Assembly (NCBI GenBank): GCA_963792385.1
Contig: CAWBVZ010000003.1
Coordinates: forward strand, 434,001-498,000
Source of the DNA: DASSUW01 sp963792385
GTDB lineage: Bacteria > Actinomycetota > Thermoleophilia > Solirubrobacterales > Solirubrobacteraceae
Length of the DNA: 64,000 bases
Direction of reading: 5' to 3'
Each line of letters begins with the position of its first letter. Within the stretch, counting starts at the first letter, position 1. The position numbers were made by a program, and so were the translations under genes. Shown in pieces: positions 50,091-57,968 of this stretch. The notes under the pieces were generated by a model. It made no database searches. It saw only the letters and a list, made by a program, of their open reading frames with translations, and was not told where the DNA came from.

Positions 50091-51161
50091 TCAATCCCTC
50101 ATCGCCTTCTCGGCGAGCCGCCGGCGCAGCGCCCTCTGTGACACGCGGGCCTTGCGGCTGGCCTCGGCTCGCGCCCGGGCGTCACGCCGGGCCTCGATGC
50201 TCGCGCGCTCGCGCTCGAGCTTGACGAGGCCCGCGTAGCGGTCGGCGGGCAGGGTGCCGTCCTCGACCGCGGCCGCGACGGCGCAGCCAGGCTCGCCCGC
50301 GTGGCGGCAGTCGGCGAAGCGGCAACCGCGCGCGAGCGTCACCACGTCGGCAAACGCGGTCTCGAGGCCCGCGGCCTGGTCCCACACGCGCGGGAGCCGG
50401 AGCCCTGGGGTGTCGATCACGAGCGCGCCCGAGGCCAGCGGCACGAGCTCGCGATGCGATGTCGCGTGGCGACCGCGGTCGTCGCTCTCACGGATCGGCG
50501 CCGTGTGCCGCGGCGGGCCGTCGGCGAGGGCGTTCAGCAGCGTCGTCTTGCCGACGCCAGAGGAGCCGAGCAGCACCGTGGTCACGCCGGGGCGCAGCCA
50601 GGCGGTGAGCGCCTCGAGCCCGGTTCCGGCGTGCACGCTGATCGCGAGCACCGGCACCGTGGCGCCGAGCGCGAGCCGCACATCGACGACACGCGCCGCC
50701 GGGTCGGGGTCGAGGTCGGCCTTTGACAGCACGACGACGGCGTCGGCGCGGGCGTCGGCGGCCAGCGTGAGCATGCGCTCGAGCCGGCGGATGTTGAGGT
50801 CGCGGTTGAGCGAGCCGAGCACGAGCGCGATGTCCACGTTCGCGGCAAGGATCTGCGCCTCGGACTTCCCGTCGGCGGCGGCGCGCGCGATGCCGCCGCG
50901 ACGCGGCAGCACGGCGTGCACGATGCCGCCGGCCGGATCGACCGCGACCCAGTCGCCGACGGCGGGAAGGTCGACGGGCGACGTCGCCTCATGGCGAAGG
51001 CGACCGGCCACGGATGCGGCGATCGGCCCGTCGGCGGCGAGCAGGTCGAGGCGGCCGCGATGAGCGGCGGCGACGCGGGCGGGGACGAGGTCCTCGCGTT
51101 CGAGCGCCGCGAATTCGGCGGCGCGGTCTGGGTTCCACCCGAGGGTGGCAAGAGAGATCAA
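50091..51161 (-). CDS. rsgA: ribosome small-subunit-dependent GTPase A
   Basis: A 356-residue circularly permuted GTPase: an OB-fold (VGDWVAVDPAGG), then G4 VVLSKADLD, G1 LLGSSGVGKTTLLNAL, G3 VIDTPGLRLP, and a C-terminal zinc site (ARGCRFADCRHAGEPGCAV). It proofreads 30S subunit maturation. A basic tail (RKARVSQRALRRRLAEKAMR) could bind rRNA. The 154 bp before its start up to the next gene show no clear promoter beyond a CG-rich repeat-like patch. Confidence 0.93.
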   Translation of the reverse strand: MISLATLGWNPDRAAEFAALEREDLVPARVAAAHRGRLDLLAADGPIAASVAGRLRHEATSPVDLPAVGDWVAVDPAGGIVHAVLPRRGGIARAAADGKSEAQILAANVDIALVLGSLNRDLNIRRLERMLTLAADARADAVVVLSKADLDPDPAARVVDVRLALGATVPVLAISVHAGTGLEALTAWLRPGVTTVLLGSSGVGKTTLLNALADGPPRHTAPIRESDDRGRHATSHRELVPLASGALVIDTPGLRLPRVWDQAAGLETAFADVVTLARGCRFADCRHAGEPGCAVAAAVEDGTLPADRYAGLVKLERERASIEARRDARARAEASRKARVSQRALRRRLAEKAMRD

Positions 51162-51315
51162 CTGAGGGCTCCTGGCGGAAGGGCGCGCGGGTGCGCGCCC
51201 GGGTTCATCGGGACGCGGAGAGCGGACCAGCGGAGCAGCCAGTCCGCCTCAGGAGGCGGGAGCGTTCAGATGTCGGTCGCGAGACGGCAGAGGCACTCGC
51301 AACAAGCGTAGCGCG

Positions 51316-51816
51316 TCAACCGCCTGCTGGGGCGCCTTGTGACGGCGCATCCGGATCCCAGCGGCCGTCGATGCCGACGGTGCCGGTGACCGGGTTGGCG
51401 TCCGCTGGATCGCTGTCGCGCGAGTAGGCGAACGTCATCCGCACCTCGGTGCCGCGGCCTGCGCTGCCGCGCAGCTCGAACGCATCCGACAGCGCGGCAA
51501 TCAGCGGCAGCCCGAGACCGAGCGCCGGCGGCTCCGAGCGCGCCGGCCGCGGCTGGATGCCGCTGCCGTGGTCGCGCACCACGATCGTCAGCCCGTCGTC
51601 GGCTGCGCGCATCTCGACTTCGAGCATGCCGGTGTCTGCGTCGTAGGCGTGCACGACGACGTTCGTGCACGCCTCGGTGACCGCCATCTTCATGTCGGCC
51701 AGCACGGACGCCTCGAAATCGAGCGCATCGGCCATCCCCGCCAGCGCCTGCCGCACGACACCGACGCCCTCGGGGCGCGCGGGCATCGTGAGGAGCACCT
51801 CGGGAGAGCCGGTCAT
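51316..51816 (-). CDS. RsbW-like serine kinase/anti-sigma factor
   Basis: A 166-residue HATPase_c_2 kinase. The N box VTEACTNVVVHAYDADTG and the G-rich VVRDHGSGIQPRPARSEPPALGLGLPLI region (quoted in pieces) are intact. It is a paralogue of the kinase at 39493. It overlaps the upstream STAS gene by 4 bp (ATGA), giving a classical antagonist-kinase operon. A 35-residue Pro/Asp tail follows the kinase domain. It probably controls one of the SigB-type factors in this window, though the pairing cannot be read from sequence. Confidence 0.92.
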   Translation of the reverse strand: MTGSPEVLLTMPARPEGVGVVRQALAGMADALDFEASVLADMKMAVTEACTNVVVHAYDADTGMLEVEMRAADDGLTIVVRDHGSGIQPRPARSEPPALGLGLPLIAALSDAFELRGSAGRGTEVRMTFAYSRDSDPADANPVTGTVGIDGRWDPDAPSQGAPAGG

Positions 51817-52187
51817 TCGTCGACCGAGCCGTTCGTCCTGGCGGCCGCGATGGCCTCGTCGCGCTGGCGCAGCACGGGCAGGACCGGGACGAGCCCGGTG
51901 ATGTCGAGGATCCGCTGCACGCCCGGCTCGACGGTCTCTCCGACGCAGACGACGAACCCCTGCTGCGCTTCGAGCGCGCGACGGCGTGCATCGAGCAGCG
52001 CGCCGAGCACCGAGGAGTCGACGAACGTCGCGGCCGTCAGGTCCACGACGATCCCGCCGCCGCGGTCCAGGGCCTCCTCCAGCCGCTCGCGCAGCGTGGG
52101 GGCGGTGTAGATGTCGTGCTCTCCTTCGACGACGACCACCACGACATCCCCCGCGGTGTCATCGAGCACGATGGGATTGGCTTCCAT
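51813..52187 (-). CDS. STAS-domain anti-sigma factor antagonist (RsbV-like)
   Basis: A 124-residue STAS protein: VVVEGEHDIYTAPTLRERL, then the phospho-acceptor loop ATFVDSSVLGALLDA near residue 58. It is translated from ATG 52187 (TTG 52199 is an upstream alternative) and is coupled to the RsbW-like kinase by ATGA. A GTTA-N15-GGGTAT promoter lies 13 nt before the ATG, so the switch itself may be transcribed by a SigB-type factor, a positive feedback loop. Confidence 0.92.
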   Translation of the reverse strand: MEANPIVLDDTAGDVVVVVVEGEHDIYTAPTLRERLEEALDRGGGIVVDLTAATFVDSSVLGALLDARRRALEAQQGFVVCVGETVEPGVQRILDITGLVPVLPVLRQRDEAIAAARTNGSVDE

Positions 52188-52200
52188 ACGGGCATGCAAG

Positions 52201-52225
52201 ATACCCGGAAGCCCGGCCGCCTAAC
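52201..52225 (-). promoter_or_regulatory. SigB/SigF-type promoter of the STAS-RsbW operon
   Basis: On the minus strand GTTA (52225 back to 52222), a 15-nt spacer, then GGGTAT (52206 back to 52201), 13 nt before ATG 52187. One mismatch to GTTT; the -10 matches the GGGTAT consensus exactly. Confidence 0.65.
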
Positions 52226-52251
52226 GCCGAAGCCGGTTTACCCGCAATCCT

Positions 52252-53679
52252 TTGCCCAGCAACCTCGATTCCTACCGCGCCAAGCGTGACTTTTCCGCCA
52301 CCACGGAGCCATCCGGCGACGGCGAGGCGGCGGAGGAGCGCACCCCGAGGTTCGTCGTCCAGGAACACCACGCGCGTGCGCTGCACTGGGATCTGAGGCT
52401 CGAGCGCGACGGTGCACTCGCCTCGTGGGCGGTCCCGAAGGGCATCCCGCCGGACCCGCGGCGCAACCACCTCGCGGTGCGGACGGAGGATCACCCGCTC
52501 GAGTACCTGGACTTCCACGGCGAGATTCCGGCCGGGGAGTACGGCGCCGGGACGATGAAGATCTGGGACCGCGGGACGTACGAGACGCACAAGTGGCGCG
52601 ATGTCGAGGTGATGATCACGTTCCACGGCGAGCGGCTGCACGGGCGTTACGTGCTGTTCCACACCGACGGGAAGAACTGGATGATCCACCGGATGGATCC
52701 GCCGGAGGATCCGGACCGCGAGCCGATGCCCGAGCGGATCGAGCCGACGCTCGCCCGCACCGGTTCGCTGCCGCGCGACGATGCCAGCTGGGCGTACGAG
52801 ATCAAGTGGGACGGCGTGCGGGCGATCGGCTACGCCGAGGGCGGCCGGCTGCGCCTGGCCAGCCGCAACGGGCGCGACATCACGCCGCGGTATCCGGAGC
52901 TGCGCGAGCTCGGGCGGGCGCTGGCCGGCCACGAGGCGGTGGTCGACGGCGAGGTCGTCGCGTTCGACGCCGAGGGGCGGCCGAGCTTCCAGCGCCTCCA
53001 GGGCCGCATGCACCTCACCTCCGAGCACGCCGTGCGCCGGCTCTCTCAGAGCGAGCCGGTGGCGTACATCATCTTCGACCTGCTGTGGCTCGACGGCCAC
53101 TCGCTGATGCACCTGCCCTACACGGAGCGCCGCGCGAAGCTGCTCGAGCTCGGCCTCCAGGGTCCGACGTGGCAGACGCCCGCCCACCACGTGGGGGATG
53201 GCGCGGCGATGCTGGAGGCGACGCGCGCCCAAGGGCTCGAGGGCGTCATCGCCAAGCGCCTGGACTCTCCGTACTCGCCGGGGCGGCGCTCCTCGGCCTG
53301 GGTGAAGGTCAAGAACGTGCGGCGCGCGGACGTGGTGGTCGGCGGCTGGCTGCCGGGGGAGGGCAAGCGCGGCGGCCGGCTCGGCGCGCTCGTGGTCGGC
53401 TACTACCAGGACGGCGAGCTGCGCTACGCGGGCCGCGTCGGTACGGGCTTCGACGAGGCCGAGCTGAACCGGCTCGGCGGCCTGCTCGAGCCGCTGGCGC
53501 GTGAGACGAGCCCGTTCGAGGGCCGCCAGCCCCCGCGCGAGACCCGCTTCGTGGAGCCGCGGCTGGTCGCGGCGGTCGCCTTCGGCGAGTGGACCCAGGC
53601 CCGGACGCTCCGGCACCCCGTCTACAAGGGCTTGCGCGACGACATCGACGCGGAGTCGGTCGTCTTCGACGATTCATGA
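52252..53679 (+). CDS. ligD: LigD-type ATP-dependent DNA ligase with 3'-phosphoesterase domain
   Basis: A 475-residue protein. An N-terminal 3'-phosphoesterase domain (residues 25-150: RFVVQEHHARALHWDLRLE, GEIPAGEYGAGTMKIWD) is followed by an ATP-dependent ligase domain with the lysine motif YEIKWDGVRAIG, then VDGEVVAFD, LWLDGHSL, GVIAKRLDSPYSPG and WVKVKN. There is no polymerase (primase-like) domain, unlike mycobacterial LigD. It should seal double-strand breaks with Ku, whose gene is at 60756. The TTG at 52252 opens the family-typical N-terminus; no ATG or GTG is better placed. Confidence 0.92.
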   Translation: MPSNLDSYRAKRDFSATTEPSGDGEAAEERTPRFVVQEHHARALHWDLRLERDGALASWAVPKGIPPDPRRNHLAVRTEDHPLEYLDFHGEIPAGEYGAGTMKIWDRGTYETHKWRDVEVMITFHGERLHGRYVLFHTDGKNWMIHRMDPPEDPDREPMPERIEPTLARTGSLPRDDASWAYEIKWDGVRAIGYAEGGRLRLASRNGRDITPRYPELRELGRALAGHEAVVDGEVVAFDAEGRPSFQRLQGRMHLTSEHAVRRLSQSEPVAYIIFDLLWLDGHSLMHLPYTERRAKLLELGLQGPTWQTPAHHVGDGAAMLEATRAQGLEGVIAKRLDSPYSPGRRSSAWVKVKNVRRADVVVGGWLPGEGKRGGRLGALVVGYYQDGELRYAGRVGTGFDEAELNRLGGLLEPLARETSPFEGRQPPRETRFVEPRLVAAVAFGEWTQARTLRHPVYKGLRDDIDAESVVFDDS

Positions 53680-53714
53680 CCTAGCCGGTCATCAATTGGG
53701 GGTACTCTGTGCGG

Positions 53715-54170
53715 GTGCGGGTCTCCGCCAAGGTCGACTACGCGTTGCGCGCGGCCGCCGAGCTCGCGGCGGCCGGGGACGTCCCGATCAAGCGCGAGGC
53801 GATCGCCGGGGCGCAGGGCATCCCGGTCCCGTTCCTCGAGCAGATCCTGCTGGCGCTCAAGCGCGCCGGCATTGTGAGCACCCGCCGCGGGCCGGACGGC
53901 GGGTACTGGCTCTCCCGCCCGGCCTCGGAGGTCACGCTCGGCGAGATCATCCGCGCGGTCGAGGGCCCGCTCGCCAACGTGCAGGGTGCGCGCCCCGAGG
54001 ACGTCGCCTACGCCGGCTCCGCGGTCGCGCTGCAGGAGGTGTGGATCGCCGTGCGCGCGAACCTGCGGGCGGTGCTCGACGAGGTCACGCTCGACGATCT
54101 CGCGCGCGGCCGGCTGCCCCGCCGCGTGGCGGCGCTCACCCACGCGCCTGGCGCGTGGGAGCCCCGCTGA
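53715..54170 (+). CDS. Rrf2-family transcription regulator
   Basis: A 151-residue Rrf2 protein: VSAKVDYALRAAAELAAAGD, the DNA-reading PVPFLEQILLALKRAGIVSTRRGPDGGYWLSRP (pieces), and VTLGEIIRAVEGP. The Cys triplet that holds an Fe-S cluster in IscR/NsrR is missing, so it probably senses something else or uses another residue. GTG 53715 is 6 nt after TACTCT (53703-53708); GTG 53709 is in frame too. The nearby AT-rich stretch just upstream may hold an operator. Targets are probably the neighbouring reductase and CDGSH genes. Confidence 0.88.
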   Translation: MRVSAKVDYALRAAAELAAAGDVPIKREAIAGAQGIPVPFLEQILLALKRAGIVSTRRGPDGGYWLSRPASEVTLGEIIRAVEGPLANVQGARPEDVAYAGSAVALQEVWIAVRANLRAVLDEVTLDDLARGRLPRRVAALTHAPGAWEPR

Positions 54171-54216
54171 GGCTCGGCTGAGTTTGCGCTTCCGCGAGGG
54201 TGGCAAGGTACGAGGC

Positions 54217-55062
54217 ATGGCCCAGAACCGTCAGCTCGCCGGCACCGATGTGTTCCCGATCGGTCTCGGCTGCATGCCGATGTCGCTCGCCGGCCGCCCG
54301 CCCGAGGAGCGGTCCATCCGTGCGATCCACGCGGCGGTCGACGCCGGCGTGAACCTGATCGACACCGCCGACGCGTACTGCATCGACGAAGACGAGGTCG
54401 GTCACAACGAGCGCCTGATCGCGAAGGCGCTGCGCGGGCGCCGCGACGGCGTGATCGTCGCCACCAAGGGCGGGCATACGCGCCCGGGCGGCGCGTGGGC
54501 GCTCGACGGCAGCCGCGCGCACCTGCGGGCGGCATGCGAGGCGTCGCTGCGCGCGCTCGAGACCGACCGGATCGACCTCTACCAGTACCACCGCCCGGAC
54601 CCGAAGGTGCCCTACGAGGAGTCGATCGGGGCGATCAAGGAGCTCCAGGACGAGGGCAAGGTGCGCTGGGTCGGGATCTCGAACGCGTCGGTCGAGCAGA
54701 TCGAGCTCGCGTGCTCGATCGCCGACGTCGTTGCGGTCCAGAACCAGCTCTCGCTCGAGTACACGTCGCCGATCGCGAAGGGCGAGGTGGCGGCGTGCGA
54801 GGAGCGCGGGCTGGCGTTCCTGCCGTGGTCGCCGCTCGGCGGGATCCCGAACGCCGCCGAGGCGGCCGCCGCGCACCACCCGGTGCGCGCGGCGGCGGAC
54901 GCCCACGGCGTGTCGCCGCAGCAGGTCGCTCTCGCGTGGCTGCTCTCGCTCAGCCCGGTCGTGATCCCGATCCCCGGCGCGAGCCGGCCGGAGTCGATCG
55001 AGGACTCCGCGCGCGCGGACGACCTGGAGCTGACCGCGGACGAACTGGCGGCGATCGGATGA
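54217..55062 (+). CDS. aldo/keto reductase
   Basis: A 281-residue TIM-barrel oxidoreductase. Catalytic residues are visible as NLIDTADAYC (Asp, Tyr), VATKGGHTRPG (Lys) and YQYHRPDPKVP (His), and the C-terminal NADPH-binding segment IPGASRPESIEDSARA is intact. It reduces aldehydes or ketones with NADPH. ATG 54217 opens the family-typical start. It lies between an Rrf2 regulator and a CDGSH protein, whose start overlaps its stop (ATGA). The substrate is unknown. Confidence 0.92.
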   Translation: MAQNRQLAGTDVFPIGLGCMPMSLAGRPPEERSIRAIHAAVDAGVNLIDTADAYCIDEDEVGHNERLIAKALRGRRDGVIVATKGGHTRPGGAWALDGSRAHLRAACEASLRALETDRIDLYQYHRPDPKVPYEESIGAIKELQDEGKVRWVGISNASVEQIELACSIADVVAVQNQLSLEYTSPIAKGEVAACEERGLAFLPWSPLGGIPNAAEAAAAHHPVRAAADAHGVSPQQVALAWLLSLSPVVIPIPGASRPESIEDSARADDLELTADELAAIG

Positions 55063-55289
55063 GATCGGACATCGTCATCACGCCGTACCGCGACGGGCCG
55101 CTGCTCGTGCGCGGGCCGGTCCGCATGGTCGACCAGGACGGCAACGAGATCGCCACCGACCGCGGCACGATCGCGTTGTGCCGGTGTGGCAAGTCGCGGC
55201 TGCGGCCGTTTTGCGACGGGACCCACAAGCTGGTGCGGTTCCGGGCGCCGAGTGGGGCCGAGCAGGGGCGCGAGGCGCCGCCCGGCTGA
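55059..55289 (+). CDS. CDGSH-type iron-sulfur protein
   Basis: A 76-residue protein with the motif CRCGKSRLRPFCDGTH, which supplies the three-Cys-one-His ligands of a CDGSH [2Fe-2S] cluster. The N-terminal half (SDIVITPYRDGPLLVRGPVR) is the usual beta-rich lead. It is translationally coupled to the aldo/keto reductase and may donate or sense electrons for it; this is inference from context. A palindromic repeat starts 31 bp after its stop. Confidence 0.9.
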   Translation: MRSDIVITPYRDGPLLVRGPVRMVDQDGNEIATDRGTIALCRCGKSRLRPFCDGTHKLVRFRAPSGAEQGREAPPG

Positions 55290-55319
55290 GCTCGCTCGGG
55301 CCGGGGCGACGGGCTCGGC

Positions 55320-55492
55320 AACGTCAACTGCGGCATTAAAGGGAGCGGGATCGGCCGCGGCGCGTGCCTTTGAGCGGGGGTGTGGCGAGTTGGGGGTAAC
55401 TATTGCCCCCAAGTCGCCACACCCCTGCGCGGAGGGCGATTTCGAGGGCCACACCCCCGCCGAACCCTCCCCTTAATGCCGCAGTTGACGGT
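55320..55492. repeat. palindromic interspersed element, copy 3
   Basis: A 173-bp element. The left end AACGTCAACTGCGGCATT (55320-55337) is identical to copy 1, and the preceding GGGCTCGGC is shared too. The right end (55475-55492) differs by one base. The centre is a 19-bp stem with one mismatch (55378-55396 with 55406-55424, loop TAACTATTG). Blocks such as GCCTTTGAGCGGGGG and CGAACCCTCCCC recur in copy 1 in reversed order and orientation. It lies between the CDGSH gene and the lipoprotein gene of an ABC transporter, both plus strand. Confidence 0.85.
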
Positions 55493-55540
55493 CGCCGGCG
55501 TTGCCACCAGCGCCGCCGCCACGCCAGGTACGCTCCCGCC

Positions 55541-56407
55541 GTGAAGCTCTCCCGCCTGCTCGCCGCCCTCCTGCTGCCCGCCGCGATCGCGCTGAGCGCG
55601 TGCGGCGATGACGAGCCCGACACGGCCCCGGACAACCAGGCCGCCGCGACCCCCGCCAAGGCGTCGTGCGCGAAGGCGGACCTCGAGCTCAAGACGGCCG
55701 GCCAGCTCACGGTCGGCACCGACAAGCCGGCGTTCCCGCCGTACTTCGAGGACGACGACCCGACGAACGGGAACGGCTTCGAGAGCGCGGTCGCGTATGG
55801 CGTCGCGGGCGAGCTGGGCTTCGAGGAGAGCGAGGTCAAGTGGACGGTGGTGCCGTTCAACGCCTCCTACAAGCCGGGGTCGAAGGACTTCGACTTCGAC
55901 ATCAACCAGATCTCGATCACGCCCCAGCGCGCCCGCGCGGTCGACTTCTCCGAGCCGTACTTCACGTCGCCGCAGGCCGTCGTGGCGCAGAAGAAATCGG
56001 CGGCCGCCAAGGCCACGAGCCTCGCCGACCTCGCGGACGCCCAGCTCGGTGTCCAGATCGGGACCACGAGCCTGGACGCGGTCACCGCCTCGATCAAGCC
56101 GACCAAGCAGCCGAAGGTGTTCGACGACTCGAACGCCGTCGTGACCGCGCTCAAACAGGGCCAGGTCGACGCCGCGGTCGTGGACCTGCCGACGGCGCTG
56201 TACCTGACCGCCGCCGAGATCCCGAGCGCCACGGTCGTCGGGCAGTTCGCGGCGCCCGGCGGGGACCAGTGGGGCATGCTCCTGGAGAAGGACTCGCCCT
56301 TGACCGATTGCGTGAACGAAGCGCTGGCCAAGCTCAAGTCGGAAGGCGGGCTCGACCAGATCACGCAGCAGTGGATGGGCGACGAAACTGCGCCTGAGCT
56401 GAACTGA
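55541..56407 (+). CDS. amino-acid ABC transporter substrate-binding lipoprotein
   Basis: A 288-residue lipoprotein with lipobox LSAC near residue 20, then a family-3 solute-binding fold: LTVGTDKPAFPPYFEDDDP, GFESAVAYGVAGELGF, DINQISITPQRARAVDFSEPY and GQVDAAVVDLPTALYL. It delivers a polar amino acid or related compound to the permease encoded next. GTG 55541 is 6 nt after TACGCT (55529-55534). Co-transcribed with the two following genes; the substrate cannot be named. Confidence 0.92.
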   Translation: MKLSRLLAALLLPAAIALSACGDDEPDTAPDNQAAATPAKASCAKADLELKTAGQLTVGTDKPAFPPYFEDDDPTNGNGFESAVAYGVAGELGFEESEVKWTVVPFNASYKPGSKDFDFDINQISITPQRARAVDFSEPYFTSPQAVVAQKKSAAAKATSLADLADAQLGVQIGTTSLDAVTASIKPTKQPKVFDDSNAVVTALKQGQVDAAVVDLPTALYLTAAEIPSATVVGQFAAPGGDQWGMLLEKDSPLTDCVNEALAKLKSEGGLDQITQQWMGDETAPELN

Positions 56408-56409
56408 GC

Positions 56410-57231
56410 GTGGCCGACGCCGCGGTGAGCCGGCGCACGATCCGGGCCACCGCCCGGCGCCGCCGGTCGCAGCGCGGCGCCGCGATCGCCGCGCTCTCGA
56501 GCGTGGTCGTGATCGGCGGCCTGATCGCGCTCGTCGTCACGAGCCCGGGCTGGCCGACGGTCAAGGAGACGTTCCTGTCGTGGCCGGACTTCAAGGCCTC
56601 GTTCCCCGACGTTCTGTCGGCGTTCTGGCTCGACGTGAAGCTGTTCGTCGTCGTCGAGATCGTCGTGCTCGTGCTTGGCATGGCCATCGCGCTCGTCCGC
56701 GTCTCGCACGCGGCCGCGCTGTTCCCGCTCCGGCTGCTCGCCGTGACGTACACCGATCTGCTGCGGGGCGTCCCGACGATCCTGCTCGTGTTCCTGGTCG
56801 GCTTCGGCGTGCCCGCGCTCGACCTGTCGGGCGTGCCCGACGATCCCGTGATCCTCGGCGGCGCCGCGCTCGCGCTGTCGTACTCGGCGTACGTGGCCGA
56901 GGTGTACCGCGCCGGGATCCGCTCCGTGCATCCGAGCCAGCGCGCCGCCGCGCTCGCGCTCGGGCTGACGGAGACACAGGCGCTGCGCCACGTGATCCTG
57001 CCGCAGGCGGTGCGGCGCGTCGTCCCGCCGCTGCTGAACGACTTCATCGCCCTGCAGAAGGACGTCGCGCTCGTGTCGATCCTCGGGCCGCTGGAGGCGT
57101 TCCGGGTGGCGCAGATCTACGCGTCCTCGAACTTCAACTACACGCCGCTCCTGGCCGCAGCGTTCCTGTACCTGTGCGTGACCGTGCCGCTCGCACGCGT
57201 GGTCGACCGGATGCAGGAGCCGCAGTCGTGA
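56410..57231 (+). CDS. amino-acid ABC transporter permease (HisM/GlnP type)
   Basis: A 273-residue permease with about five membrane helices. The conserved EAA-like loop reads GIRSVHPSQRAAALALGLTETQALRHVILPQAVRRV in pieces, and TDLLRGVPTILLVF and NDFIALQKDVALVSILG are typical of polar amino-acid permeases. A basic N-terminus (SRRTIRATARRRRSQRG) precedes the first helix. The start is 2 bp after the preceding stop; the stop overlaps the ATPase start (GTGA). Confidence 0.92.
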   Translation: MADAAVSRRTIRATARRRRSQRGAAIAALSSVVVIGGLIALVVTSPGWPTVKETFLSWPDFKASFPDVLSAFWLDVKLFVVVEIVVLVLGMAIALVRVSHAAALFPLRLLAVTYTDLLRGVPTILLVFLVGFGVPALDLSGVPDDPVILGGAALALSYSAYVAEVYRAGIRSVHPSQRAAALALGLTETQALRHVILPQAVRRVVPPLLNDFIALQKDVALVSILGPLEAFRVAQIYASSNFNYTPLLAAAFLYLCVTVPLARVVDRMQEPQS

Positions 57232-57968
57232 GCGCCGTGCTCGAGGTCCGCGGCGTCACGAAGGCGTATGGCGACGCCGAGGTGCTGCGCGGGATCGACC
57301 TGACCGTGAACGAGCACGAGGCCGTCGCGCTGATCGGCGCCTCCGGCTCGGGCAAGTCGACGCTGCTGCGCTGCGTCGACCTGCTGGAGGAGATCGACGA
57401 CGGTGACGTGCTGCTCGACGGCGCGGTCATCACCGATCCGAGCGTCGATCCGACGGTCGTCCGCCGCCGGCTCGGGATGGTCTTCCAGGCCTACAACCTG
57501 TTCCCCCACATGACGGTGCTGGAGAACATCGTGCTCGGGCCTGTGCGCGCGCACGGCACGCCGCGGGAGCAGGCGCGTGAGCGCGGGCGCGAGCTGCTGG
57601 CGCGGTTCGGCCTCGGCGGGCGCGAGGACGAGCGCCCGGACCGGCTGTCGGGCGGCCAGCAGCAGCGCGTGGCGATCGTGCGCGCGCTCGCCACGGCGCC
57701 GCGCGCGCTGCTGCTCGACGAGGTCACGAGCGCGCTCGACCCTGAGCTGGTCGGCGAGGTGCTGGGCGTGATCCGCGACCTGAAGGCGGACGGCATGACG
57801 ATGATCATCGCTACGCACGAGATGGGCTTCGCGCGCGACTTCGCCGACGAGGTGTGCTTCCTGCACGACGGCCGCGTGCTCGAGCGCGGCCCGGCCGAGC
57901 GGATCCTCAGCGCACCTGAGCAGCCGGAGACGCAGCGATTTCTGCGGCGGCTGCTCGAGGCTCGATAG
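57228..57968 (+). CDS. amino-acid ABC transporter ATPase (GlnQ type)
   Basis: A 246-residue ATPase with Walker A IGASGSGKSTLLRC, Q-loop VFQAYNLFPHM, signature RLSGGQQQRVAIVRAL, Walker B LLLDEVTSALD and H-loop IATHEMGFA. It pairs with the permease and binding protein upstream (GTGA overlap). Walker B carries Glu-Val in place of the usual Glu-Pro after the catalytic Glu. Its last 62 bp overlap the convergent gene at 57907, an unusually long convergent overlap. Confidence 0.93.
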   Translation: MSAVLEVRGVTKAYGDAEVLRGIDLTVNEHEAVALIGASGSGKSTLLRCVDLLEEIDDGDVLLDGAVITDPSVDPTVVRRRLGMVFQAYNLFPHMTVLENIVLGPVRAHGTPREQARERGRELLARFGLGGREDERPDRLSGGQQQRVAIVRALATAPRALLLDEVTSALDPELVGEVLGVIRDLKADGMTMIIATHEMGFARDFADEVCFLHDGRVLERGPAERILSAPEQPETQRFLRRLLEAR

